Of a stretch of DNA of 64,000 nt, positions 57,216-64,000 are shown piece by piece; position 1 is the stretch's first letter, and each line of letters begins with the position of its first letter. A model generated the notes under the pieces. The model was given only the letters and a program-made list of their open reading frames with translations. It was not told where the DNA came from and searched no databases. The stretch is taken from assembly GCF_014873915.1 (NCBI RefSeq), contig NZ_JADBEJ010000005.1, positions 248,001-312,000 of the forward strand, read 5' to 3'. The DNA comes from Amycolatopsis roodepoortensis (GTDB lineage: Bacteria; Actinomycetota; Actinomycetes; Mycobacteriales; Pseudonocardiaceae). The position numbers and the translations under genes were made by a program.

Positions 57216-57817
57216 GCCGAACGGAGGCGCTGCGTGACGATCGGCAGCAGCCGCCTCGCCGCTTCCGTCGCCCTCGCCTCGGTTCCGGCCGTCACGCTGA
57301 GAGCGGAGACGAGCTTCCCCTTGGCGAGCAACACCGTGCACGTCGTGCCGTCGCACCAGGCGCGCTGGACCTCGACGCCGGTTTGCTTCGCGAGAGTGAG
57401 CTTCTTGCCGTCGCAGTCCGCCCGGGCGACGACGTCCGAGGCGGCACGGTCGGTGTACTCGGTGACCTGATGTTCCAGCGTCGAACCGCTGGCGTACGAC
57501 CACGTGGCCGAGCGGCTCGTGCCCCGGGTGAGCCCGGTCAGACAGCCGGACACCTTGCCCTCACCGGGGACAACCTCTTCCTCGGCGACGTCCTCGTCGG
57601 TCAGCAGCGCGGCGGAAACGGCCGCGGGGACGGGAGCGCGGGTGGACGATGGGGGCACCGGGTTGGCCTGTGGCTTGACCGAAGGCTGTGACGGCTCGGC
57701 CGCGGGTGTCGGCGTCGGATCGTCGTAGTAGGTGTCGAGATCGTTCGGACGGTCCGCACAGCCCGACAACCCGAACAGCGCGACCGTCGCCACCGCGAGC
57801 ACCTGCCGATGACGCAC
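57212..57817 (-). CDS. Exported lipoprotein of unknown function
   Basis: A 201-residue lipoprotein with lipobox LSGC (Cys20), a long Pro/Thr-rich spacer and a C-terminal domain with conserved cysteines (GCLTGLTRGTSRSATWSYAS, ARADCDGKK, AWCDGTTCTVLLAKGKLVSA). No known domain was recognised. GTG start at 57817 with GGAGGG upstream. The gene is convergent with the NUDIX gene and shares no operon. Confidence 0.75.
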   Translation of the reverse strand: MRHRQVLAVATVALFGLSGCADRPNDLDTYYDDPTPTPAAEPSQPSVKPQANPVPPSSTRAPVPAAVSAALLTDEDVAEEEVVPGEGKVSGCLTGLTRGTSRSATWSYASGSTLEHQVTEYTDRAASDVVARADCDGKKLTLAKQTGVEVQRAWCDGTTCTVLLAKGKLVSALSVTAGTEARATEAARRLLPIVTQRLRSA

Positions 57818-57871
57818 CCTCGAGCCCTCCCGGCTTCCGCCTGACGTTTGCCGCGAGACTAGTCCAGCCCC

Positions 57872-58825
57872 TCAATGCCAGCCGAGGCAGGATCGGTGCC
57901 GCCAGTAGGCGACCGGTTCCTCCGCGAGCGCGGCCAGCTCCGCCAGTTCCTCCTCGGCGAGTTCCACCTTCGCGGCAACGAGATTCTCCGCGAGCTGCGC
58001 GGTGCTCGACGGGCCGATGACCGCGATCGGGCGCCAGTCCTGTGTCAGCACAGCCGCGACGGCCACCGCGTCCGGACCCGCTCCGTGCTCCCGCGCGATC
58101 CGCGCGAGCGGCACCGGCGGCTCGACCACCAGGCGTCCGTTCGCGACGGTTTCCTTGACCAGTACCCGTTTCCCGGCGGCGTGCGCTTCCGCGAGCGCCG
58201 GGCCGACGGAGGGTTCGAGCAGGTTCCACGTCGATTGCACGGCGCTGAAGACCGGCGTCCCAGACACCTCCAGTTCGAACGCCCGGCGGACCGCGTCGGC
58301 CTGCGACGGCCCGGACGTCGAGAACCCCACCGGCACGCCGTCCGCGGCGAGTTCCGCGAGCGCGCCGATCAGCCGGTCGTCGGTGAACAGTGGACTGTCC
58401 ACAGTGAGCGAATGGACCTGGTAGAGCGAGATCGCCTTCCCCAGCAGGCCAACGGATTCGGTCCACTGGTCGGCGAACCGGGCCGCGGTGTGCTCCTTGA
58501 CCTCGTGCACTTCCGCGTCGAGCTTCCACTCCCCCACGTAGCGGTAGCCCCATTTGCTCGACACGGTGACGTCCGCGTGGCCGCGCCCGGCGAGCCAGCC
58601 GGCGAGGAACTCCTCCGAAGAACCATACGAACGGGCGACGTCGATCCAGCGGACGCCCGCGCGGTACGCGTCGTCCAGCACGTCGTAGGTCGCCGCGCGC
58701 ATCGCCTCGAAGTCGCGTCCGGGCGGCAGCGCGCCGACCCGGCCGAGGTTGATGTACGCGGGCCTGCCGAGCGCCGCCAGCCCGACGGCGATCCGGTCGC
58801 CGACGGTGATTTCCGAGTCTGTCAC
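57872..58825 (-). CDS. Aldo/keto reductase
   Basis: A 317-residue TIM-barrel NADPH reductase. Catalytic residues of the family are visible: Asp in WIDVARSYGSSEEFLAGWL with Tyr two residues from it, Lys in VTVSSKWGYRY and His in SLYQVHSLTVDSPL. It reduces aldehydes or ketones; substrate unknown. GTG start overlaps the stop of the HTH gene (GTGA), with GGAGC upstream. Confidence 0.88.
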   Translation of the reverse strand: MTDSEITVGDRIAVGLAALGRPAYINLGRVGALPPGRDFEAMRAATYDVLDDAYRAGVRWIDVARSYGSSEEFLAGWLAGRGHADVTVSSKWGYRYVGEWKLDAEVHEVKEHTAARFADQWTESVGLLGKAISLYQVHSLTVDSPLFTDDRLIGALAELAADGVPVGFSTSGPSQADAVRRAFELEVSGTPVFSAVQSTWNLLEPSVGPALAEAHAAGKRVLVKETVANGRLVVEPPVPLARIAREHGAGPDAVAVAAVLTQDWRPIAVIGPSSTAQLAENLVAAKVELAEEELAELAALAEEPVAYWRHRSCLGWH

Positions 58826-59166
58826 CGGGCTCCTTCGTTCTTGTGGCGGAGGATCGCGAGCCACTGGCTCGAGTTCTGCGCCTGCCGATGGAGCTTTTCG
58901 AGGCGCGCCGCCGGAGCCCGAACGTAACCCTTGCCGAAGACGGGCGCGATCTGACGGAGGCTGGCTCCCTCTTCCCTGGCGGCGAGCAGAGCCCAGTCCG
59001 ACGCGTCGGCGCAGGCCGCGGAGGCGCGGCGCAACTCCCCCAGGATCTCGATGAGCTCGGGGGCGCTCACCTCCCCCGCGCGTACGGCGGCCGCCGTCGT
59101 TTCCAGCCATGCCAGGACATCGGCTTCGGTGATCGGCGCGCGCGGGCGCCCGGAAGATTCGCTCAC
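58822..59166 (-). CDS. Small HTH-containing protein upstream of the aldo/keto reductase
   Basis: A 114-residue protein, mostly helical, with a possible HTH in its second half: ASDWALLAAREEGASLRQIA then PVFGKGYVRAPAARLEKLHR. The first part is PITEADVLAWLETTAAAVRA. It may be the regulator for its neighbours. Translationally coupled (GTGA) to the aldo/keto reductase; a TATA-type palindrome lies in front of it. Confidence 0.65.
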   Translation of the reverse strand: MSESSGRPRAPITEADVLAWLETTAAAVRAGEVSAPELIEILGELRRASAACADASDWALLAAREEGASLRQIAPVFGKGYVRAPAARLEKLHRQAQNSSQWLAILRHKNEGAR

Positions 59167-59175
59167 AGCGCTGAA

Positions 59176-59191
59176 GTATAGGCCGTTATAC
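59176..59191. promoter_or_regulatory. GTATA-N6-TATAC palindrome, possible operator
   Basis: GTATA-GGCCGT-TATAC (16 bp, perfect 5-base arms) lies 10 bp before the start of the small HTH gene and 118 bp before the divergent DMT transporter. It probably includes a -10 and may bind the HTH protein. Confidence 0.4.
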
Positions 59192-59309
59192 AGACGATTC
59201 GGGTGACCGCCACCCGCGAGTCGTCGGACACATCGTCCGAAAACCGCTGGAACGCCGAAGGATTACGGGTTTCACTGGGTTCCGACTTGAGGATTCAGGA
59301 GAAGAACAA

Positions 59310-60221
59310 TTGGGACGTTTCGGTATCGCGATCCGGTTCGCGGCGCTCGCGGTCGTCTGGGGTGCGAGTTTTCTGTTCATCAAGGTCGGCCTCACCGGCC
59401 TCTCGCCCGCCCAGGTGGCGCTCTCCCGCGTCTGCCTCGGCGCACTGGCACTGATCGCCATCGCCGCGTGGCGCCGTAAGCCGCTCCCCCGCGATCCGGC
59501 GCTCTGGGGTCATCTCGCCGTCGTTTCCGTACTGCTGTGCGTGATCCCGTTCCTGCTGTTCTCCTGGGCCGAGCAGTACATCTCCTCCGGGCTCGCCAGC
59601 ATCTTCAACGCGACGACGCCGCTGATCACCATGCTCATCGCCGCCGCGGCCCTGCCGTCCGAACGCTTCACCAAGGCCAGGACGACCGGCCTGGTCCTCG
59701 GCTTCCTCGGCGTGCTCACCATCGTCGGTGTCTGGCAAGGGATCGACGTCTCCCACGAACTGACCGCACAGCTGGCCTGCCTGGGCGCGACGACCTGCTA
59801 CGGCATCTCGTTCGTCTACGTGCGACGGTTCATTTCCTGGCGGAACCTCGACGCGCCGACCATCGCGCTCGGGCAGGTCTGCTGCGGTGCCGTCGTGATG
59901 CTGGTGCTCGCGCCGTTCATCGCGACGACGCCGGTTCGCCTCGACACGCCGATCGTCCTCAGCATGATCGCGCTCGGCGCGCTGGGCACCGGCCTCGCCT
60001 ACGCGTGGAACGCCTCGATCATCGCGGCGTGGGGCGCGTCCAACGCGTCGGCCGTGACCTACCTCACACCCGTCGTGGGTGTGCTGCTCGGCGTTCTCGT
60101 ACTCGACGAACCCCTGGCGTGGAACCAGCCCGTCGGCGCGTTGCTCGTCGTCCTGGGAATCCTGGCCGCACACGGGCGGCTGAGCCCGCGCAAGAAGGTC
60201 GGGGAACCCGTACCCGTGTGA
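59310..60221 (+). CDS. EamA/DMT-superfamily transporter
   Basis: A 303-residue, ten-span drug/metabolite transporter with two EamA repeats. The first repeat starts IRFAALAVVWGASFLFIKVG; the second, LACLGATTCYGISFVYVRRF. ATPLITMLIA-like segment follows FNATTP, and the last helices contain YLTPVVGVLLGVLVLDEPLA. Substrate unknown. It starts with TTG at 59310 (AGGAGAAG upstream). It is divergent from the HTH/aldo-keto reductase pair and followed by a strong hairpin. Confidence 0.88.
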   Translation: MGRFGIAIRFAALAVVWGASFLFIKVGLTGLSPAQVALSRVCLGALALIAIAAWRRKPLPRDPALWGHLAVVSVLLCVIPFLLFSWAEQYISSGLASIFNATTPLITMLIAAAALPSERFTKARTTGLVLGFLGVLTIVGVWQGIDVSHELTAQLACLGATTCYGISFVYVRRFISWRNLDAPTIALGQVCCGAVVMLVLAPFIATTPVRLDTPIVLSMIALGALGTGLAYAWNASIIAAWGASNASAVTYLTPVVGVLLGVLVLDEPLAWNQPVGALLVVLGILAAHGRLSPRKKVGEPVPV

Positions 60222-60223
60222 CA

Positions 60224-60268
60224 CGAAGGGGCCCTTCACCGCGACGCATGCGGTGAAGGGCCCCTTCG
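60224..60268. terminator. 19-bp perfect hairpin terminator
   Basis: CGAAGGGGCCCTTCACCGC (60224-60242) and its exact complement (60250-60268) flank a 7-base loop between the convergent DMT transporter and arc genes. Confidence 0.88.
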
Positions 60269-60275
60269 GTTCGCG

Positions 60276-62078
60276 CTACAGGTACTGACCGGTGTTCGTG
60301 GCGGTGTCTATCGCCCGCCCCGAATCCTGGTTCTTGCCGGTGACGAGCGTGCGGATGTAGACGATCCGCTCGCCCTTCTTGCCGGAGATCCGGGCCCAGT
60401 CGTCCGGGTTGGTGGTGTTGGGCAGGTCCTCGTTCTCCGCGAACTCGTCGACGATCGCGTCCAGCAGATGCTGCACGCGCAGGCCGGGCTGCTTGGTCTC
60501 CAGCACCGACTTGATGGCCGACTTCTTCGCCCGGTCCACGATGTTCTGGATCATCGCGCCCGAGTTGAAGTCACGGAAGTACAGGACCTCCTTGTCACCG
60601 TTGGCGTAGGTGACCTCGAGGAACCGGTTCTCGTCCGTCTCCTCGTACATCCGCTCGACCGTGTGCTGGATCATCGCGTCGAAGGTCGCGCGCACGTCCC
60701 CACCGAACTCGGCGAGGTCGTCCGCGTGGATCGGCAGGCCGTCGGACAGGTACTTGGAGAAGATGTCCTTCGCGCCTTCGGCGTCCGGACGCTCGATCTT
60801 GATCTTGACGTCGAGCCGGCCCGGCCGCAGGATCGCCGGGTCGATCATGTCCTCGCGGTTGGAGGCGCCGATGACGATGACGTTCTCCAGCCCTTCCACA
60901 CCGTCGATCTCCGAAAGCAGCTGCGGGACGATCGTGGTCTCCACGTCGGAGGACACGCCCGAACCGCGGGTGCGGAAGATCGAGTCCATCTCGTCGAAGA
61001 ACACGATCACCGGGGTGCCTTCGGAGGCCTTTTCCCTGGCTCGCTGGAAGATCAGGCGGATGTGCCGCTCGGTCTCCCCGACGAACTTGTTCAGCAGTTC
61101 CGGACCCTTGATGTTCAGGAAGTAGGACTTCCCGTCCGCCGCGTCGCCGCGGGCTTCCGCGACCTTCTTGGCGAGCGAGTTGGCCACCGCCTTGGCGATG
61201 AGGGTCTTACCGCAGCCAGGAGGCCCGTAGAGCAGCACGCCCTTCGGCGGGCGCAGCTGGTACTCCTGGTAGAGATCAGCGTGCAGGAACGGAAGCTCGA
61301 CGGCGTCGCGGATCTGCTCGATCTGCCGGGTGAGGCCACCGATGTCCTCGTAGCGGACGTCGGGCACCTCCTCCAGCACGAGATCCTCGACCTCCGCCTT
61401 CGGCACGCGCTCGTAGGCGTAACCGGCTTTCGAGTCCACCAGCAGGGAATCGCCCGGCTTGAGGGGCTGTTCGGCCAGCGGATCGGAGAGCAGGACGACC
61501 CGCTCCTCGTCCGCGTGCCCGACCACGAGCGCACGGGGGCTGCCGCCCTCGACGTCCGGGGCCAGCACCTCGCGCAACGCGCAGACCTCGCCGATCCGCT
61601 CGAAGTCACCGCCTTCGACGACGGTGAGCGCCTCGTTGAGCCGCAACGCCTGTCCGCGCTGAAGCGACGAGACCTCGACCGCGGGTGAGACCGAAACCCG
61701 CATCTTGCGGCCCGCGGTGAACACGTCCACCGTGTTGTCCTCGTACGCGGTCACGAACACGCCGTAACCGCTCGGAGGCTGGGCCAGCCTGTCGACCTCC
61801 TCTCGCAACGCGAGCAACTGGCCACGCGCCTCGCGGAGCGTCTCGACCAGTTTCGTGTTGCGTTCCGTGAGTTGGCTCACTCGTTCCGACGCCTCGGCGA
61901 GTCGCTGCTCCAGCACTCGGTTCTGACGTGGGGAATCGGTGAGCTTCCGGCGCAGCAGTGCGACTTCCTCCTCGAGGAAGCGGATTTGACGTGCCTGCTC
62001 GTCGGACGTGGTTCCAGCTCCGGTCGTTTCTGAAGGGTCGGCCTCCTCGCGCCGACCTCCGGGAAGGTCATGATGCAT
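60276..62078 (-). CDS. arc: Proteasome-associated AAA ATPase Arc/Mpa
   Basis: A 600-residue hexameric AAA ATPase that unfolds pupylated proteins for the 20S core. Order: N-terminal coiled coil (residues ~25-85, RQIRFLEEEVALLRRKLTDS), tandem OB folds, AAA domain with Walker A GPPGCGKTLIAKAVANSL, Walker B VIVFFDEMDSIFRTRG and SRH ASNREDMIDPAILRPGRLDV; C-terminal QYL docks into PrcA pockets. The ATG at 62078 has GGAGGTG. A longer frame lacks the hallmark. It is the first gene of the proteasome block in this orientation. Confidence 0.97.
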   Translation of the reverse strand: MHHDLPGGRREEADPSETTGAGTTSDEQARQIRFLEEEVALLRRKLTDSPRQNRVLEQRLAEASERVSQLTERNTKLVETLREARGQLLALREEVDRLAQPPSGYGVFVTAYEDNTVDVFTAGRKMRVSVSPAVEVSSLQRGQALRLNEALTVVEGGDFERIGEVCALREVLAPDVEGGSPRALVVGHADEERVVLLSDPLAEQPLKPGDSLLVDSKAGYAYERVPKAEVEDLVLEEVPDVRYEDIGGLTRQIEQIRDAVELPFLHADLYQEYQLRPPKGVLLYGPPGCGKTLIAKAVANSLAKKVAEARGDAADGKSYFLNIKGPELLNKFVGETERHIRLIFQRAREKASEGTPVIVFFDEMDSIFRTRGSGVSSDVETTIVPQLLSEIDGVEGLENVIVIGASNREDMIDPAILRPGRLDVKIKIERPDAEGAKDIFSKYLSDGLPIHADDLAEFGGDVRATFDAMIQHTVERMYEETDENRFLEVTYANGDKEVLYFRDFNSGAMIQNIVDRAKKSAIKSVLETKQPGLRVQHLLDAIVDEFAENEDLPNTTNPDDWARISGKKGERIVYIRTLVTGKNQDSGRAIDTATNTGQYL

Positions 62079-62440
62079 CGGGCACCTCCTCGGAGTGCTT
62101 TTCATTCCACGGTACCGGCGATCACCGACAATAAAAGGCCTTTCCGCATCACAAGATCGGCGCGTCGCGTTCCGGAGGGCCCGCCAGCACGTACGTTCCC
62201 GCCGCGCAAGAGGCCATCCCGGTGCCGGGTCCGGCGCACTCATGGTCACAATCCGTCCACCTGGCCTGACCTGCGGCGGAATACCCGGCTCCGTCCGGGT
62301 GCAAACGGGATTCCGGTATCAGTTCGGCCCTAATCGAGCGGCGATCCGGCTCGATGGCTAGCATCGGGCGACGTTCGCCGGGGAGGCGGACCCGCAGGTC
62401 ATGTTGAGCATTTTCGCAGAACAGCTAGGGGGCACCAGCC
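62079..62440. other. Spacer between arc and the Q-rich protein gene
   Basis: 360 bp between divergent starts hold no frame that I can support. It should contain both promoters; I see GGAGGTG before arc and AGGGGG before the Q-rich gene, and a short AAAGGCCTTT palindrome near 62136, but no clear operator. Confidence 0.5.
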
Positions 62441-63262
62441 ATGACTTACCCGCCGCAGCAGCCCGGCGGCTACGGACAAGATCCGTACGGCCAGCAGGGC
62501 GGGTACCCGCAGAGCGGCCCCCAGCCGCAACAGGGATACCCCGGTGGCGGCCAGTACGGACAGGACCCGTACGGCCAGCAACAAGGCGGCTACCCGCAGA
62601 GCGGTCCTCAGCCGCAGCAGGGATACCCCGGCGGCACGCAGCAGTTCGGCCAGCCGGACCCGTACGGGCAGCAGGGCGGCTTCAACGCTTACCCGCAGGA
62701 AGGCGGTTACGGCGGCGGAGAGCCACCCAAGAAAAAGAAGACGGGCCTGATCGTCGGCATCGCGATCGGCGCGGTACTGCTGGTGGGTGGCGGTGTCACC
62801 GCGCTGGTCATCGCGCTGAACTCGGGCGACGACAACCAGACCGCCGCGCCGCCCACCAGCAGCGCGGCCCCGTCGGAGGCACCGTCCTCGTCGTCGCAGA
62901 AGCCGAGCTCGACCCGGACCAGGTCCAGCTCGCCGAGCACTTCGTCGACCAAGAGCTCAGGTCCGGCACCCGGCGGCAAGGCCACCCCGCAGGAAGTCTT
63001 CGAAAGCGCCGCGACCTCGTACAGCGCGGGCGACAAGAGGACGTTCCTCGATCTGATCTGCCGCAGCGAGAACACCAAGGACGAGGGCAAGCCGCTCGAC
63101 CCCATCAAGCTCGAGATCACCGAGCCCGCCAAGGAAAGCGGCGACCGGGCGACCGGCCGTTACCGCGCCACCCAGGGCACCAAGATGGCGGAAGGCACGA
63201 TCACGGCGGCCAAGGAATCGAACCTGTGGTGCCTCAAGGACATCAAGGCCGACAAGAAGTGA
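62441..63262 (+). CDS. Pro/Gln/Gly-rich membrane protein with exported C-terminal domain
   Basis: A 273-residue protein: low-complexity N-terminus (residues 1-95) with repeats of YGQDPYGQQ and GGYPQSGPQPQQGYPG, a lysine-rich junction (EPPKKKKTGLIVGIAIGAVL), one membrane span (~101-121), a Ser/Thr spacer and a C-terminal domain (from TPQEVFESAATSYSAGDKRT, ending LWCLKDIKADKK) of about 85 residues with two Cys. The layout mirrors the DUF4333 protein at 35620-36432, though the C-terminal domain differs. Function unknown. AGGGGG precedes the ATG. Confidence 0.8.
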   Translation: MTYPPQQPGGYGQDPYGQQGGYPQSGPQPQQGYPGGGQYGQDPYGQQQGGYPQSGPQPQQGYPGGTQQFGQPDPYGQQGGFNAYPQEGGYGGGEPPKKKKTGLIVGIAIGAVLLVGGGVTALVIALNSGDDNQTAAPPTSSAAPSEAPSSSSQKPSSTRTRSSSPSTSSTKSSGPAPGGKATPQEVFESAATSYSAGDKRTFLDLICRSENTKDEGKPLDPIKLEITEPAKESGDRATGRYRATQGTKMAEGTITAAKESNLWCLKDIKADKK

Positions 63263-63269
63263 CCTGTCC

Positions 63270-63725
63270 GTGACGGTGAGCCACAAGCTGACCGCCGTGG
63301 CGGTGGTTTGTGGCGCGGTCGTGGCCGGGGTCGTGGTGGGGCTGCTGCTGGTGGCCCCCTCCGGCTCCGACCCGGCCGCGTCGAGCACCGGCGCGCCCTC
63401 GCCACCGCCGGCTTCGTCCCGTCCGGTTCCGGTGGATCCGGACGTGGCGGCGGTCGAGGTGGTCGGCAAGGCGATCGCGGCGGCCATCGTCAACCACGAC
63501 GCGACGGCGTTCGGGAAACTCACCTGCACCCAGCAGTCGTCGGCCGATCTGGCCGAGCTCGGCCGGAAATGGGCGGCGGCGGGCAAGGTGACCGCGACCG
63601 TCCCCGATCCGCCGGTGGTCAGCGGCGATTCCGCCACCGTGACCGTCCACGTCGAAGGGGTCGGCGGTCAGAAGGACACTCCGTTCCCGCTCAGGAAGCA
63701 GGGCGGAAAGTGGTGCGTGCCCTGA
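63270..63725 (+). CDS. Exported single-span protein of unknown function
   Basis: A 151-residue protein: short membrane anchor (KLTAVAVVCGAVVAGVVVGL), Pro/Ser-rich spacer, then a small exported domain (VAAVEVVGKAIAAAIVNHDA, LTCTQQSSADL and KQGGKWCVP with two Cys). It resembles the domain of the preceding gene and the Rv0361-like NTF2-type exported proteins. GTG at 63270, 7 bp after the preceding stop, so the two are co-transcribed. Confidence 0.75.
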   Translation: MTVSHKLTAVAVVCGAVVAGVVVGLLLVAPSGSDPAASSTGAPSPPPASSRPVPVDPDVAAVEVVGKAIAAAIVNHDATAFGKLTCTQQSSADLAELGRKWAAAGKVTATVPDPPVVSGDSATVTVHVEGVGGQKDTPFPLRKQGGKWCVP

Positions 63726-63784
63726 CGTTTCGGGGTGGAGCCAAGGGTCTCTCGGGTTCCTGCTGAGGGCTGGCCTGGCCGGGC

Positions 63785-63927
63785 GTTGTGAAAGCCACTT
63801 TCGCAACGTTGAGGGTTGCGAAAGTGGCTTTCACAACGTCGGGCATGGCTGTCCGGCACCGCCCCTTCGATCATGTCTCGAAAGCCACTTTCGAGACGTC
63901 TGATGTCCCGAAAGTGGCTTTCGCGAC
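63785..63927. repeat. Composite array of four CGAAAG-CCA-CTTTCG hairpins (copy 2)
   Basis: Second copy of the array found at 6615-6765. Four hairpins: 63785-63807, 63815-63837, 63875-63897 and 63905-63927. The first two are exact 23-base complements of each other, and each also folds alone. The linker GACGTCTGATGTCC between hairpins 3 and 4 is the same as in copy 1. It lies after the exported-protein gene; the rest of the window to 64000 holds no gene that I can support. Confidence 0.85.
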
Positions 63928-64000
63928 ACCACCCGCCAGAACCCGCGGGCCAGCAGGAACCCAAGCCACCCTCGGCTCGAGCCCGAAAACGCCACTCAAG

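Noticed and set aside
1..64000. Insertion sequences, prophage, integrative element or tRNA-linked attachment sites
   Set aside because: No transposase, integrase, phage structural gene or tRNA was recognised on either strand.

Overview
The window is high-GC actinobacterial DNA, almost certainly from the Pseudonocardiaceae and most like Amycolatopsis. The reasons are a complete Pup-proteasome locus (arc, dop, pup, prcB, prcA, pafA, pafB, pafC), actinobacterial families such as ECF41 sigma, Eis, DUF4333, Rv1733c-like and F420-type LLM oxidoreductases, GTG/TTG starts, and intergenic spaces full of strong palindromic hairpins. Genus-level naming is inference; no rRNA or tRNA gene was seen.

Left part (1-25.9 kb) is an accessory mosaic of short operons, often with their own regulator and a visible palindromic operator: a truncated oligopeptide-binding protein; a divergent membrane module with a histidine-rich polytopic protein, a cupredoxin-like lipoprotein, a second polytopic protein and a 48-residue membrane peptide (possibly copper related); TetR with an ABM protein and a DUF2867 protein; HxlR with a thiolase and a 4Fe-4S protein; an FtsX-like permease; an ECF41 sigma factor preceded by what looks like its own promoter; a secreted GH5 and a secreted GH1 glycosidase; an ABC-F protein with a possible attenuator leader; an M55 and an M20 peptidase; an SDR, a LysR regulator and an SGNH hydrolase.

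Middle (26-48.5 kb): a MazF/PemK-like toxin-antitoxin pair beside a six-copy 21-bp tandem repeat; an ArsR-MFS-M24 peptidase-Lrp operon; an FMN reductase with a MerR/SoxR-type promoter; a 5'-3' exonuclease and a pirin; two successive [DUF4333 protein - Eis acetyltransferase] pairs; the helicase helY; and a diacylglycerol kinase, tatC, tatA, small membrane protein, pafC, pafB run. From memory, the peptidase/exonuclease/helY/tat/paf/proteasome order is collinear with the Mycobacterium tuberculosis Rv2089c-Rv2115c region.

Right part (48.5-64 kb): ArsR, a Ycf48-like secreted beta-propeller, pafA, a PAP2-lipid kinase fusion on the other strand, then prcA, prcB, pup and dop read leftward, a NUDIX/lipoprotein/aldo-keto reductase/DMT transporter insert, the proteasome ATPase arc, and two exported proteins. 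Together Dop, PafA, Pup, Arc and PrcBA form the pupylation-degradation system; PafB/PafC are its linked WYL-domain DNA-damage regulators.

At the DNA level the most striking content is three families of perfect hairpins. One is a four-hairpin composite array present twice, 57 kb apart (6.6 kb and 63.8 kb).
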